This document shows positions 32,700 through 45,065 of a DNA stretch of 64,000 bases, in pieces. The number at the start of each line of letters is the position of its first letter. Position 1 is the stretch's first letter. The translations under genes were made by a program, and so were the position numbers. The notes under the pieces were generated by a model, which was given only the letters and a program-made list of their open reading frames with translations, was not told the DNA's origin and made no database searches. This DNA is from Takakia lepidozioides (Eukaryota; Streptophyta; Takakiopsida; Takakiales; Takakiaceae): the NCBI GenBank assembly GCA_030704615.1, contig CM060732.1, forward strand, positions 66,445,053 through 66,509,052, in the 5' to 3' direction.

Positions 32700-34620
32700 A
32701 ATGTAAGATGTTCACTTGACGTGAAGATCATTAGCATCAGAAAACTAGAACACTGTTATTAGAAGTTTTGCACTGGTTTTATCCACCAACCTGGTAGAGC
32801 TGTATGCTCTGTAAATCTCCAAGTTTATCTGTGTATGAGAGCGTGAGGTACTCCGCCTTCATTCAACGTTTCGGAAATTGGACTTGTTCTTTGTTGTTGT
32901 TTATCCCCATGTGGTGTCGCATGGGCTGTTTGGGCTTCAAGGGGCCGTTAATAATGTCTTTGCACTCTCACATGCTTCTCTCCCTCATAAACACTGCAGT
33001 CAAGTGATATGATATCCTCGATGATATCTGTAGATGTCGTGCAATGGAAGGGAGGACTGCGCAGCGCCAACTTTGATAACCGCCCATCACCAGTGCAGGT
33101 CACGCTCTTCCAGGAATTTGCATTTTATCACACAATTATCGAACTTCACTTTCGTACTTTCACTTTCGTACAACTTCATAGAAGTGGAATCCCTGTTCAA
33201 AACTGACTCTGTTCATCGGAAGAAAATACAAGTTTTAGTGGAAAACAGTACAATGCCTGGTGGTCTGGAAGAGGATTCCCAAAAGAACTTCAAGAAATTC
33301 GAGAACCTTTCGATCGTACTTATGTAGCCCAAATGAGTGTATCGAGTGGATATACTCAAATTTCCAGGTAGGTAGGAGATTTTGAACTTGAAGCAGCCGG
33401 GAAAGGTGAGTCACACATAATTCTGCGAGGGTTTTTTGATTTGTGCTTTGTAAACAAACCCAGAAAGTACATCTGCCCCTTCTCCAACCCTTATATAAAC
33501 ATTGAAGTTGGTTGAATGTCCTGCTCTGTTTTCTTGGTGAGGTGCGCATGGATGTAAAGAAGATGATAGTGGAGATGTAAGAATTCAGGAGCTAAGCCGA
33601 AGAAATGAAATAAAATGGTGCTTTATAACGTCTGCGGAAAGCTCATAGAGCTTATGGGACAAAATGGAAGAAAACATGAGGAAACAGAACCAGAGGCAAG
33701 AATAAGAACTATTGCTCGAGTGATTGTCTAAGGGTGAAGGCCTCGTGCAGGCAAGCTGCCAAGCATTTCTAAAGAAAGACAGAGAAACTTTGTAATGTGT
33801 GAGAGAGAGACGATGAAAGCGGGTTACAAGATGAACTGCTGAAAAGGACGCGGATGAAGTGTAGTCGGAGCAGAGTTTGACAGTCGAGAGGGGATGGGCT
33901 GGACGGCATAATTTTTGGTTGTAGAGAACTCATCAAGATTACACTGGAGTCATCCTTCTTGACACTGTAGTTGTAGTTACAGTGCTAGTTACTTAAGCAT
34001 TGAGAGCAATGGGCTCTGCTCTATTTTAGTCCTCATGTGTTTGTACGCTGCTGCAGATGTGTGAGGCCAGCACTTACCTTGGTCCTAAGGTTTACTGCTG
34101 TAGTGACACTGTAATGAAGCTGAGTGTGTGGGTCACTAGATTAGCATGAGCAGGTTCTGTCAGCCGGTGTATCTTTTCATGGTCACTAATATTGTTCTAG
34201 TCTTTATGATACTATGCTTGTAAGGTGCTGACACAAGTCTTTGTGTCTAGTAGATGTGTATCTTTCTTGAGCTTGCATGTGGAAAGTGTTGCCAACTACT
34301 TCTCACAAACAATAATAATGTGAAAAAGATCATATATGTTGCAAGGCGTCTGGTTGTGCTTAGGGCAGCCGTAAAAGAGAATGCTCTCACTTGGACGTTC
34401 TTTAGCCTTCCGCCCCAGGAGTGATCAAGTAGTTTGGAAGAGCAATGAAAGCCTCTAAGTTGGTCAATCTGCCTTCTCTTAGCAGCCTTTCTGTAGACCC
34501 ATTGGCCCTCGTGGCCCCCTGCGGACGTCGCAAAGCTTCTTTCGTTTTTTCTATCTTCCTCTGTCCGATGAGGGGCTTCGTCTCGAGGCGACACTTTGGG
34601 GTTTGCTTAGCACGTTCTTA
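32700..34620. other. No gene seen
   Basis: Several short frames on both strands lack protein-like composition. A purine-rich stretch runs about 33590-33880. Nothing structured was recognised. Confidence 0.4.
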
Positions 34621-34625
34621 AATTT

Positions 34626-35378
34626 ATGTTGTACTCCGCTCTGCGCGATTTTTCCCATAACCTCTGTTTTCTACTGAGTCCCACGGACCCATCCAGGCAT
34701 CCTATGCACGCAGACCGCAGATTCATCTTCAACCAACAGGAAATTGAGATTGTCAAATCATACCAATACCTGGATCAGGTTATCCACTCTGCCAAATTCC
34801 AGGTTGCATCAACAGCCCTCGACAGTTGGCGAAGGGCAAGGCCGACTCCATCCGCCTTCAGGCCAAATGCAAACAGATACACCTGCGCCACCCCCAACCA
34901 AATAGTGGCTATTTGACAGCGTTGTCACCCCCGGCCGCCAAGTATGGTTGTGAGGTCTGGGCACATGGTATCCCAATTTTCTGGTGGGAGAAAAATCTGG
35001 AACCATTGCAGTCATTGCCATCTTTTCTCCAAGAAATGTTTGGCGCCAGAGGCACAACTCCTTCTCACATCAGGACTATGTGCAGAGTTTGCATGCGTGC
35101 CACTTCAAACCGAGGCACTTTTCCGGCTTACAATCTTTCTTAATAGGTTACAAGCCCTTCCACCCAAGGGGCTCGTGGCAAGAGCCCTCGCAACATCTTT
35201 TAGGCTCGAAATAGCAGGTTTCAAGCACTCCTGGTATGCTCGAGTGTGCAGTAGTTTTGAGCGTGGACTGAGTTTGATGGAGTACAGAAATTATGCATTT
35301 GCTGCTTTACAGATGAGGTCAATTATTCTGCATCACCAGGAATGGTGGGAGTGCGTGATTATTGTAGAACCTGGATGA
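34626..35378 (+). pseudogene. Non-LTR retrotransposon (LINE) reverse transcriptase C-terminal remnant
   Basis: Pieces in two or three frames follow the post-catalytic part of LINE polymerases: FIFNQQEIEIVKSYQYLDQV (the 'SYxYLG' block), KGKADSIRLQAKCKQI, AAKYGCEVWAHGIP (the 'LLYGCEVWG' block), LEPLQSLPSFLQEMFGARG and EFACVPLQTEALFRLTIF. No YADD box or 5' part is present, typical of a 5'-truncated, old copy. Frameshifts occur near 34815 and 35080. Confidence 0.62.
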
Positions 35379-35666
35379 AGTCGTCGTTTAGCATAATTTC
35401 TTTGCTCAATGTATTGTCACTCGTAAGCAAGGGGAACGATCCAACGATGCATACCTAGTCTATATATGAAATCCTCTTGCCAATGCCTGCTCAGAACCAC
35501 TCGAATTCAGAGGGACATGATGGCGTGATTTATTCGGTTGAACAGATTTGGTGCTGATTTGGTGAAGTCGTGAACAGGGCACTAATTGCCAAGAAGGGTG
35601 ATCTCACAAAGGATGGAAACAACAAACAAGCTGGGTGGATGGAAAAACGGGTCCCAATTCGAACGT

Positions 35667-37650
35667 TTGATCACGAAGAGCGTGGCGGGCTATAACTTAA
35701 GTGTGGTGGCGCAGCAGCGATGATCCAGGATCATATGCATGATAATATATGAAGCTCATCAAAGCTCTCAGCAGTGTGGCCGTAATCTTGCTGCATGTAC
35801 CCTTGTATCCGGATCGATTACCTTTGGCGGCATAACAGGCGCACTGCTCAGATTATCTCAAGATTGTCTCATCTAAATAAGCGTATGCTTGTTAATTAGC
35901 TGTTTCGATTGTTAGATCTAAACCAGGTTGATGAGGCGCTTTTGTAACTTGGATAGACAAGGATGTTAATGGACCCTGACTGGGCAGTTGGTTGTTCACG
36001 AGGATATTTTCCAGCCGACTTTGTTGCAAGTGTTTGGGTGTTTACCAGCATCTCGCAAAATTTTGTTCGCGCACACGCACTGAATGCTCTACCGTCTCAT
36101 AATTGAAGTTCTTAAATTCGTCTGTCGATTCGCAATCTCTCTAGAAGGTTAATGGGAAGCCCAGATTGTGTAAGTACTAAGTACCCTCTCCCATAATGCA
36201 CTGCATGGGGATGCTGATAAGCTCAGCGAAAAAAAAGAAACAAACCAAAAAAAACCTCTTTCTCAGTTGCATGGCTGTTCGCTTTGTCAAGCTCCTCAAT
36301 CCTGTTTTCAGCTCGTTTTCAAAGGCCTCTATTTTTCTCTTCTTACTTTCTGAGTCTCTGACCCCCAATACTCATGTGTGTGTATACCTATCAATTGGTG
36401 AGTACTGTGTGAGACTTACTACCTCATTATACTTACTCTTCTTGTGTCAATGCTTTCTGTAGCATGGATGTTGTCATCTAAGATTCTTGTACAATTCTCA
36501 CAATAGCTACGATCTCCCGTCTCACTCTCTTGAAGTAGCGAGCTACGTTATAAAGGAACCTCGGATCTCCACCATTTAATACTACGGTACCGAATAATTA
36601 TCATCGACACATCGGTAACAAAAGTCAGGCAGTTTTAAAAGCCGTCAGAACTAGAAGCATCAACTGTCCAGCTCTATTGTCACTACCTGCAAGTCCCCGT
36701 CTCTTCTTCTCTTCAGCTTGTTGTATCTCACAGCAGGTTTCTCTATGGCACGTTGCTCACTGCATTGCTCAGATCACGTTCACGAGTAGATTTACACTGT
36801 TCACAGAAGCATTCTGCCACAGGGGCCATTGTCAAGCTGCACTTCCATATCGTACGATACGCGTATCATCTGAATGAAATGTGAAACCGTTAGATTCAGA
36901 AAGCCTGAAAGGCTCACAGCAGCATGGGCCATTCTACCGTACAAGTTATTCCTGACGTACGTCAAGCCGTTTGATGAGGCCAACACTCGTTCCAGGGACT
37001 CTTCGGAGGACAATGACATCCAATTTTTATCAGTATCATGTGTACAACCTCAACTTGCCGCAGGCTTTTACCTTCCGAAATTATGAAACAGACCACAGAC
37101 AGTAGCCAGTTCATAGAACATTTGGTCTTGGAGAATTAGCTTAGTCCGGCACATTGAATAATAAGATGCATTTGCACATTTGAGCACTCTAGTGCTTTAT
37201 AACCTGAGAAAATACTAAAGTAAGATTGTGTATGGCGTCATCATCATGTGTGATTTGGATGTTTGAAAGTAGAGAACCGGGAGGGTCTTCGTAATAAATG
37301 CGACTGATTCTCCACTGGTCACAACAAATCCTAAGTCGATTAAGTTCAACATGTCAACTCTAAGGTGCGCAGCCACAACGAATATTGGCTCTGGACAAAT
37401 CTTAGAATGTAGGTAAAATTAAGCGGCAAACATGTGAATGGAAGGAATCATTCATGAACATGGAAATACGAGTTCTGCTTTCAATCTTTGCACCTGAGGA
37501 AATAGTCTACAGGACAAGAGAGAGGGAACTCTATACCATGGAGGAGATCACAATGTTTAAAACCACTCCCTTAGTGCACTCTGGACAAGCGATTCTCATC
37601 CTTCTTTTAATTGTTGGACGATCGACTGTTGTTGTTGATGGCAACCAATC
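35667..37650 (+). repeat. Segmental duplication, copy 2, left part
   Basis: Aligns to 25885-26040 and 29290-30920. It ends exactly at CAACCAATC (37642-37650), after which MULE sequence begins; the alignment to copy 1 resumes at 51331. Contains the uninverted version of the 29965-30278 segment. Confidence 0.8.
37392..37650 (+). repeat. MULE flank, first of two near-identical copies
   Basis: CTGGACAAATCTTAGAATGT through CAACCAATC recurs at 49861-50121 with only a handful of differences. The homology extends into the MULE end that follows. The 71-codon frame at 37454 and its twin at 49925 are only open because the copies are alike; in copy 1 of the duplication the frame is not kept. Confidence 0.85.
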
Positions 37651-38243
37651 CAACGACGCAATGGCGTGAGCGCGCGAGCGTACGCTCACGCCAGCTGACG
37701 TGGCGTGAGCGTCATGTCAGCATGCTGATGTGGCGGTAAATGATGACGTGACACTGTCCGTCATCTGCCACGTCAGCATTAACATGCGCCGCCTATAACC
37801 GAGGATGGTCCTATGACCGTGGAATTAATGCAGGGAATCTTGCCTAAATAGAATCAAGACGAGCATTGAGGCCTACAATTGCAGCATCCAACATTGTGCA
37901 ATTACAAATGCTTGTTTCACTTTTACAATTACGAGAACAAAAAAATATCCTCACAAAGTGTGCGCCATAAAGGCTGCCACGGGAAGACCTTCCTCCCTCC
38001 TCAAATAACAATGAGAGCTAGGATCATCTTCAAAAGATGATTGTAGTGCATAACGACAGCAAGACATGTAGACTTCGAACGGTGCAATGACAAATGTGCA
38101 CTACCTAAAAGTTGTCACTCAGAGCTCACTCCGTATAGTTGGAGGCCATATCATTGCACCGCCGACGAATTGATGTGAATTACACATTTCAAATCATGGT
38201 CCTCCACATACCACATTGCATAGTTGATGCTACCCATGTGTTT
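37651..38243 (-). mobile_element. Terminal 590 bp of a MULE, truncated by LTR sequence
   Basis: Starts CAACGACGCAATGGCGTGAG right after CAACCAATC and is the reverse complement of 20850-21464, nearly identical apart from one ~25-bp indel (the CCTGCACACACG-containing piece). It breaks at about 38240 where Ty3 LTR sequence starts. The near identity to the 15341-21464 element suggests recent activity. Confidence 0.85.
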
Positions 38244-38491
38244 GACACCTGAACCGCCTTATCTTCACGAGAGCGGCAGTCGCGTAGCTCATCTCTCTCG
38301 AGTTGAGCCTGCGCGACCGAGCTCCTTCATGCGTTTAGATCTGAGTGTGCTTATGATGGGAGTGTAGGTTGTTGTGGGGTGGAGTCCCCATAGCGTGGGG
38401 TGCCCCTGGCTCGACTTCTATTTTAAAGAGTGATAGCGATGGATTTCATATTTCTTGTGTTGAGAGTGTGTCCTTTTTAGCTTGTTTATCA
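38240..38491 (+). repeat. 5' LTR fragment (U3 beginning missing)
   Basis: Matches 49516-49768 with very few differences (GACACCTGAACCGCCTTATC to TAGCTTGTTTATCA). The first ~190 bp of the LTR are absent. About 75 more bp to 38567 may be the rest of U5, since the 3' LTR is cut short at this point. A following TTGGGGCGGGAGTCC is a weak candidate primer-binding site. Confidence 0.8.
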
Positions 38492-38589
38492 CTCGAGAGA
38501 GATCAGCGTTATCTAGTGTGCTGGTGCTAAGCTAGATACAATGTTTGTTTTAGCATTATTATAATATATATCTTGGGGCGGGAGTCCAT

Positions 38590-38709
38590 CTGGCATCCCT
38601 GGTTGTGGTGGCTTCCTCTGGTGGAGGTGCTGCTGCTGCACCTGCCGGAGAAAAGGAGGAAGCGAAGGAGGAGTCTGATGATGACATGGGTTTCAGTCTT
38701 TTCGACTAA
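38590..38709 (+). pseudogene. C-terminal fragment of an acidic ribosomal P1/P2 protein
   Basis: The frame ends with Gly/Ala-rich [12 protein letters not shown], a charged run and the hallmark terminus [13 protein letters not shown] followed by TAA. This terminus is the universal eukaryotic P-stalk tail that binds elongation factors and P-antigen antibodies. Only about 40 residues are present, with no N-terminal dimerisation domain. It lies between the LTR and the retrotransposon ORFs, so it looks like captured or inserted host exon sequence. Confidence 0.8.
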
Positions 38710-40602
38710 GCTCGGGATGTAGTGTTGCAGCGCATCCGATGGTCTTTCGCAGTCGACAGTAGGTCGAGCCACAGCCGAATGGAAATGAGGTTGTTGGTAA
38801 ACCCAATTGGAGAAGGTGCAGTTGATGTTATCTCAACTGCAAGTGGCTGCTGAGCATTACTTAACAGCCATTTTATACCTGCACTGGTGCTGGTAGAGGC
38901 TAGGAAGAAGGAGTGAGCTGGAAGATTCCCGCCCTTCTTCAAGCATGCTAGGCTCAGGGTGGAAGGTTCAACCTACGGCGGGCTGCTGGAGAGCTAGGAG
39001 GTCTGCCACCTATCAGCCTCTGCTCTAGCCTCTCCTCTGCTCTGCTCTGCCTATTCTTTGTGAGTTGGATTGTTCCACCGAAGGTAAAGCGCTAGCTGGG
39101 ATTTGGTGACCAGCGATATTCCGCTAGCATGAGTGGGACTGGCTTCCTTTCCATGAAATATTAGGTCTCTCCCGGCTTGGGTTAGTTCCGATTTGCAGGG
39201 CAGCAAGTCTGCATTGTTTGTTGTCTCTCGCAATGGCCATTTGCTGCAGGGTTGGAAGTTCAAGGTCAGGCCCTCAGGTTCCCTTTTCGGGCCAATCTTT
39301 GCTGACATTCCAGAAAATCCATACTATGCTATCAGGGTTTTCTGCTTAGCAACAGGCTAGGTGAACCCTTCTCTTGTGAACCGCCTATACACCAACCCCT
39401 TCCTGCATTGGTTCCTTCAGGCACCAGTTACCTTCGTCAATTTGATTCCGGGGAGTGGGTGTGGAAAGACAAGAAACACAGCCCGTTTTTCAAGTACACT
39501 GTCAAATTGGACTATAGCCAGCCACTATGAAGGAGTAGTTGTGGGCTGGTTGATGTGAGGTTGTCTAGCTGCACATTGCGAGGAATCAAGCTTTCTTATC
39601 TTAGCAAATGGATGGACAGGGTCAGGCTAGATTTTCTAGCAAGTGCGTAAGCTGCTGTCCAGCAAGGAAAAGCTGATCAGCAGTAGAAGCATGAGATGCG
39701 GCGTGTGTGACTTGAGATAGATGTACACAGGGAAGGACCAGCCGCGTAGCCTGCTTTGCGATCAGGTCTTACATCAGGTCTAGGCGACAGTGGCGGCATT
39801 AATGTTTGTGAGACGGGGTGATCTCATATATTAACATTGCAGCCTAGTGAAGGAAGACCAGGTGAGGCTCTACATACATGACCAGCGGTGCTTTGATCCG
39901 GAGTTGCAGTTAGAAATTGTGAGACAAAAAGGAAAAAAAAAAAACATTGTAGTACATTTGGCATTTTGGCCACCAGCAGGTGCAGGTCCAATTATATCAC
40001 TTGGTCCTTGAAGTGGTACACCAGGCCGAGCTTCTCCCTTTTGATTTTGCGTTCAGTTGGAAGCCCGCTATCAGTTCTCAAGATGGGGCAGCTTCATCCC
40101 ATCGCCTTGGTTCTGTGCATGTCCCTGGTCATGGGGATGTAATAACCACCCTAAGCCAGTTTAGAGTGGTGTTTGAGGTCCTGGAGAGCTTGAGCGTTTA
40201 CAGCACCAGCGTATACTGTAACCCTCACTGCTATGGCGATCTTCAGGCTGCTCTTGGGGTATATCCCAATGGTCGATGAAGGTATTAGCACCACCTTGGA
40301 AATCACAAATTGAACGTGATGGTCTTATTGTTGTGGTTGATATGTATTTGCCCAGTACATGAATGGTTGCGGAAAGCCATCCTCGTTGTGGTCACTCTGA
40401 CAGGGCAGTAGACATGGGCTCTCATACAACAACGATAAGATGGCATTGATAGCAGCGCTTCAACAAGGTGTTCTCGTTCTGAAAATCCGGCATACCAATG
40501 AGGACATTACCTTTATCATGGTAATTCCACTGTGGAGAGATTGAGTTAAGAATCTAAGGAATTCTTAGGGAACCAGGGAACAGGGAACCAAGACAAGTAT
40601 TG

Positions 40603-40636
<34 letters not shown>

Positions 40637-40800
40637 ATGTGTTATGTTTAAAAGAGCCTGGTTGGTCATATCTTTGTCAAATGAGCTTCGTTTGACCCAG
40701 TTTTTGAGGGGATAGCTGCAGAAAGGGGATATCTACCTATCTAGACCTGGTTTTTGTTTTTGGGACTCTGCTAAAAATCTATGGAATTTTTAGAGAGTGA
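38710..40800. other. Leader region without a recognised gene
   Basis: No convincing ORF. A run of 33 A residues at 40603-40635 follows AAGACAAGTATTG and may be the tail of a retroposed transcript. Similar 20-mers (AATCTAAGGAATTCTTAGGG at 40550, AATCTATGGAATTTTTAGAG at 40775) flank it. Confidence 0.45.
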
Positions 40801-41628
40801 GTGTGCCATGAAAGATCCACAATCATGTTTCTAGAACCTATTCTGGTCTACATGAGAGATAAATCCGGGGATGTACTCCTTGTATGGCTGGATGAGGACG
40901 TAATTGAAGGGCAGGTCTCTTCTCTTAGCCTGTGCACACAAGGGGACAGGATTTATGTTTCCCAAGGAACTCAGACTGATTTGAGTGGAGAACAGTTGGA
41001 CGAGTTGATTGCATACTGGGAGTCAGGCATTAGCAGTAGACAACAGACTGATGTAGTTGGCGTTGAGGGCCTCAATATCGCTTTGGACAGTCAGAACTCT
41101 GTTGGAGCCAGCAGTTCTGCAGCTGTAAGTGAAATACCAAAGTGGGTGAAAGCTAGGCTTGGAACACAGCCAAAGACAGCCCCGGGGACCAAGGTGTTCA
41201 GCCACAAAGCTGTGGTGTACTGGAGCAGAGGAGCAAGAGCTACACAAGTTTGTGCAATCAGACAGCGTTGCAGCCGGACACGCTCTGCACAAGGCAACCA
41301 CGAGCAGGGGTTCATTAGCGAGGACAAGTTTGTTCTGTTTGAAGGAGATGCAGTCATTCGCAATGAGGACACCCGCAACCGTCTCAAAGCTTTCGAGTTG
41401 AGAGACTATCAGACCCTACCTTTGTTTTCTTTAGTGTTCAGTGAGCGGGAGATAGCAGAGTGTTGCTTTGTCTCTACCTGGCAGAAAGAGGAGGAGGGTT
41501 GGTTAGAGCGAGCTACTGTAGCTTGGAACAAGGTTAGTGGCAGGTTTCTGGACATAGATATACCTCCTACACCTTACCATCATGCAGAGCGAGGCACTTT
41601 GAGAGAAGTCTGGAAGTTGATAGCATAG
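40801..41628 (+). CDS. Unknown ORF at the 5' end of the retrotransposon
   Basis: 275 codons open. N-terminal half: MFLEPILVYMRDKSGDVLLV, then SLCTQGDRIYVSQGTQTDLS; C-terminal half: FELRDYQTLPLFSLVFSERE and ATVAWNKVSGRF. Between about 41200 and 41330 a different frame (EEQELHKFVQSDSVAAGHAL) looks more protein-like, so two compensating frameshifts are likely. No domain recognised. It lies upstream of gag on the same strand; it could be an element-specific accessory protein or a separate gene. Confidence 0.45.
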   Translation: MCHERSTIMFLEPILVYMRDKSGDVLLVWLDEDVIEGQVSSLSLCTQGDRIYVSQGTQTDLSGEQLDELIAYWESGISSRQQTDVVGVEGLNIALDSQNSVGASSSAAVSEIPKWVKARLGTQPKTAPGTKVFSHKAVVYWSRGARATQVCAIRQRCSRTRSAQGNHEQGFISEDKFVLFEGDAVIRNEDTRNRLKAFELRDYQTLPLFSLVFSEREIAECCFVSTWQKEEEGWLERATVAWNKVSGRFLDIDIPPTPYHHAERGTLREVWKLIA

Positions 41629-42147
41629 ATCAGGATTAGATCTTGCTTGGGCGGGCTTCTATTCTTCCCCTCCATCTCTGTACTATTTTCATTACCTTCT
41701 ACTCGTAGTTGCCAAAGCCTCTCTTGGTGGAGGCCAGTCAGTCCGGGGTTTTGGGCTGGGATATTCTCCAGGATCAGCATTGCAGCTGGATTTTGGTGTG
41801 GGGGTGTTGATGTTTTGATTTCTTGTGTTTGGATCCCCCCCATCACTTGCATGCTTGACTGTGCGCCATGTTGGTTTTGTGTGGGCGCTTGCTTTCATAG
41901 GGATTAGGCCGGATTTGATCACCGGTCAATCCTAGAGTATGCTGTCGGTGGTGAGGCTGGAGTGATGACCAGCAAGACCACCAGTGTTTCTTCGATGGTG
42001 AGGCTGGGTTGATGACCAGCCAACCATAGGAGTTCTTGCGGTGGATGCAGGTGCAGGTGCCCTGAGCCATTGGGATATGACCCTTAGACTGCAACAGATG
42101 CCCACCCGTGTCACTATTAGATTAGTACTAGAGCCTTATAGTGTCAC
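41629..42147. other. Non-coding spacer with a short direct repeat
   Basis: Between the unknown ORF and gag. GGTGAGGCTGG..TGATGACCAGC occurs twice, near 41948 and 41997, about 49 bp apart. No gene seen. Confidence 0.4.
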
Positions 42148-43781
42148 GTGGAGGAGGTGCACATTGTGAGTGTCATTACGGAGTTACCCAAGGGTTTTGA
42201 GGGGAGTATAGCTACAGGCAGTAACAGTGAGAGTGGGTTCACAAGACGAGGTATTCGGTTCAGACCATCTTCACCGCCACCCTCAACTACTGTAGAGTCA
42301 GACACAGACTCGGAGGCTTCATCAACAAGTGTGTAGTTTCATTCGCCATTGTTGTGGGACGACATGGAGGAGATGTATGGAGCTACCAAGGGGCCTCGTA
42401 GGTACTCTGGAGCTGTGGGCACAATCGAGTTGGATGACTTTATCCAGGAGTTCGACAGCTGGTGTGATTTGCAGCAAATGCGCAATCCACAGCTATTCAC
42501 CCCATTCATGGCGTGAAAGGGACTGTTCCAGCATTTGGAAGGCCTGCCTATGGACCATTACCACGAGTTCAGGCGAGGACATGAAGCAGAGATTGAGGAG
42601 TGGAGGATGTATTGGTCACCTGACTACGTCTCCATTACTCGAGGCACGACACGACCAGTAGCTGCATCAGTACCAATATCTCCCACTGCCAGCACTAGTA
42701 GTGGAGCAAGTAGTGCCGGTACTTCTGCAGGTGGTACCAGTTCAAAAGGTGCTACTACTCCTCCTGCCACGACTACAACACATGTGCCTAGATTCAACCC
42801 GATGGTGGAGTTCTTCCAGGAGTTGCGGAGGAACTACCAAGGTGTACGGACAGAGAAGCTGCGAAGTTTGCAAGACTTCCAACGTAAATCCAGTGAGAGC
42901 TTGCGAGAGGCCTACACTCGTATGAGGCGCTTGATAAGTGTGACCCAAGGGGTTACTGAAGCTCAGGCAATCCAGTTCTGGTATGGAATTTTGGACAAGG
43001 AGCTCAGGAGAAGGGTGCGGGATGCAACCCTGTTACAAGCAGCCCAACCCACATTAGCATATGTGTTTCTGCTGGCTGAGCGGATTGAGCTCAACATGGT
43101 GGAGGAGCGAGTTGTTACCATTGGGTTTGGCAAGGACATGCATGCACGAGGCGCAGCTGCCAGCCCACAGGCACAAGGGACTGCCCAACAGCGTGGTCAG
43201 GGGGGCAAGGTTTCCCAACCCAAGTTCCATGGAGCTTACAGGGGACCTCAGGTGCAGAGGCCCGTGGCATCTTTTGCAGGCCAACAGCAACCAGGGATGA
43301 TATGTTGGACATGTGGAGGACCCCATGTAAGAGAGATTGCCCAGAGAGTGGTAAAAGGCCGGCACAAACACAGCCTGCACAGTTGCAGTGTGGGCATTGT
43401 GGCAAGTATGGGCATGGAGATGCCCAGTGTTATGACTTGCATCTTGAGTTGCGCCCAGGCCAGTTCCAAGGGAACAATGGTGGCCGGGGGCGAGGTGGAC
43501 CAGCCCTGAGAGGAGGAGGTGGTCGGGCACGAGGTGCAGGCCAAGGGCAAGCTCAACATGGCCAAGGACGCGGAGGTCGGGGTGTTGACCAAGGCATGGC
43601 CAACCGGCTTCAGCAGCTAGAGCAGAGGCTCGCTACCATGGCTACAGCTCAGGCGGTACCGGCTCCCAGGCGGGATGGTCCACCTCCTATTCCTGAGGGA
43701 GGAGATATGGGAGGCATGGGATTCATGTGCGGAGCAGCACTACCACTAGAGCAGGTGGAGTCTGCTGCAGCCGTGACTTGA
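42148..43781 (+). pseudogene. Ty3-type gag (capsid and two zinc knuckles)
   Basis: The capsid part has LDDFIQEFDSWCDLQQMRNP, FQHLEGLP, a Ser/Thr/Ala linker, then RFNPMVEFFQELRRNY and LREAYTRMRRLISVTQG..AIQFWYGILDKELRR, the usual gag helices that form the virus-like particle. Two zinc knuckles follow: CWTCGGPH..C (43305-43345, split by a one-base shift) and CGHCGKYGHGDAQC (43385-43430). A Gly/Arg/Gln-rich tail binds nucleic acid. Breaks: TAG 42334 (CAG-like), TGA 42514 (TGG-like), a frameshift near 43325, TGA 43779. Confidence 0.82.
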
Positions 43782-44727
43782 GGAGCAGCACGAGTTCCTG
43801 AGCCACGAGGTGCAGAGGTGGAATTGGATCCACAGCGTGGGGAGGCAAGCCGTCAGGCGAGGCTTCCTCAGTCATTCACATTGGCGGAGACTGTGTCGAC
43901 ACCATCCATGGCACCTAGTTCTCGCCCGACTGTTACCGAGGCGGAGGTTACTATGCCATTGGGGAGAGCTACACGTGCAGCACTGACACCTGCTACCAAG
44001 GCTAGTGCAGCCGGTGTGTTATTGGGGGCAGCCACCTCTGTGTGTCAAGCCCCACTGTTCTCGGCAACCATGATTGCGACGCCGGGGGTAAGGCCAGCTG
44101 CAGTGTTCAGACTTGCAGCAACACTCTGTGAGAGTGGGGAGGTCACTTCATCTTCTGCGGAGTTAGTGGAAGGTGTAGTGGCAGAGGGATCCTCGGATTT
44201 GAGGGTCAAGACTGCCACGGTTGCGCCCTGGCAAGCTGCAGCTGCCAGGTTGACGGAGCTGCCAGCTAGGCCAGCCTTTGAACGCGCCATGGTGACACCT
44301 GGAGTTGTCTTGTTAGACAACCAGGATGGCATTTTCTCTTTGAGTGGACTGGCAGGCAAGAAGTACCGGCCACTGCGGGTCTTGTTGGACTCGGGAGCTC
44401 AGCCACTGATGTTGGGCAGGGCTGCTATTGCAGGTTTGGGCCTCATAGAGGCGGATATGGAGCCTTGTCCTTTCCAGATACAGACATCTCTGGGAGGAGG
44501 CTCGAGGCATGACACGGCATCAGTTGGCCATTAGACTACAGCCGGATCACCCTATAGATGGCTAAGTGATGCGAGCCAAGGCCATTGTGACAGACGCGGT
44601 CTCTTACCATGTCCTCGTTGGTGGGGCAGTGTTATACCCCATGGGCTTCACCCTGGACTTTTGGGAGGAGTCAACATTCTACAGGCCTGGATGGCAGTCA
44701 GGGGATGGTCGTCGTGCATAGCTCCCT
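43782..44727 (+). pseudogene. Retroviral-type aspartic protease region of pol
   Basis: After an Ala/Thr/Val-rich spacer the catalytic triad lies in LRVLLDSGAQPLMLGRAAIAG (about 44378-44440; D-S-G). A frameshift near 44500 is followed by VSYHVLVGGAVLYPMGFTLD and FYRPGWQSGDGRRA, the C-terminal half of the fold. TAA 44563 and TAG 44719 interrupt it. The enzyme would cut Gag-Pol, including the methyltransferase, into mature parts. Confidence 0.75.
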
Positions 44728-45065
44728 GTGACATTCATTGGGGGTATTGCGGCTGCCCAACGGGGCAAGATGCCAACACTAGCCGCCTTTACAGCTGCAG
44801 TTAGTTGGCCTGGAGAGTTGCTGGAAGGCAATGCCCATGCAGATGATGTGCCACCTCCAGCAGAGCAGGATGACATGCATGGTATGGTGGAGTTGTCTGC
44901 CATGGTTGCTCACACTCCATTGTGGGGTACGAGCAAGGATTTGCAGCAGGTTGTTGATCGACGGGTGCAACAAGCCTGGGTAGAGGCTTTTGTACCGTCA
45001 GGAGAGGAGGAGAGTGCGGGTATTGCACCAGGACCACCTCAGTTGTCACCATTGGATACCACACC

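Noticed and set aside
37454-37669. 71-codon ORF conserved at 49925-50140
   Set aside because: The two are recent copies of one segment; the older duplicate near 30730 does not keep the frame, and the ORF runs into the MULE terminus.
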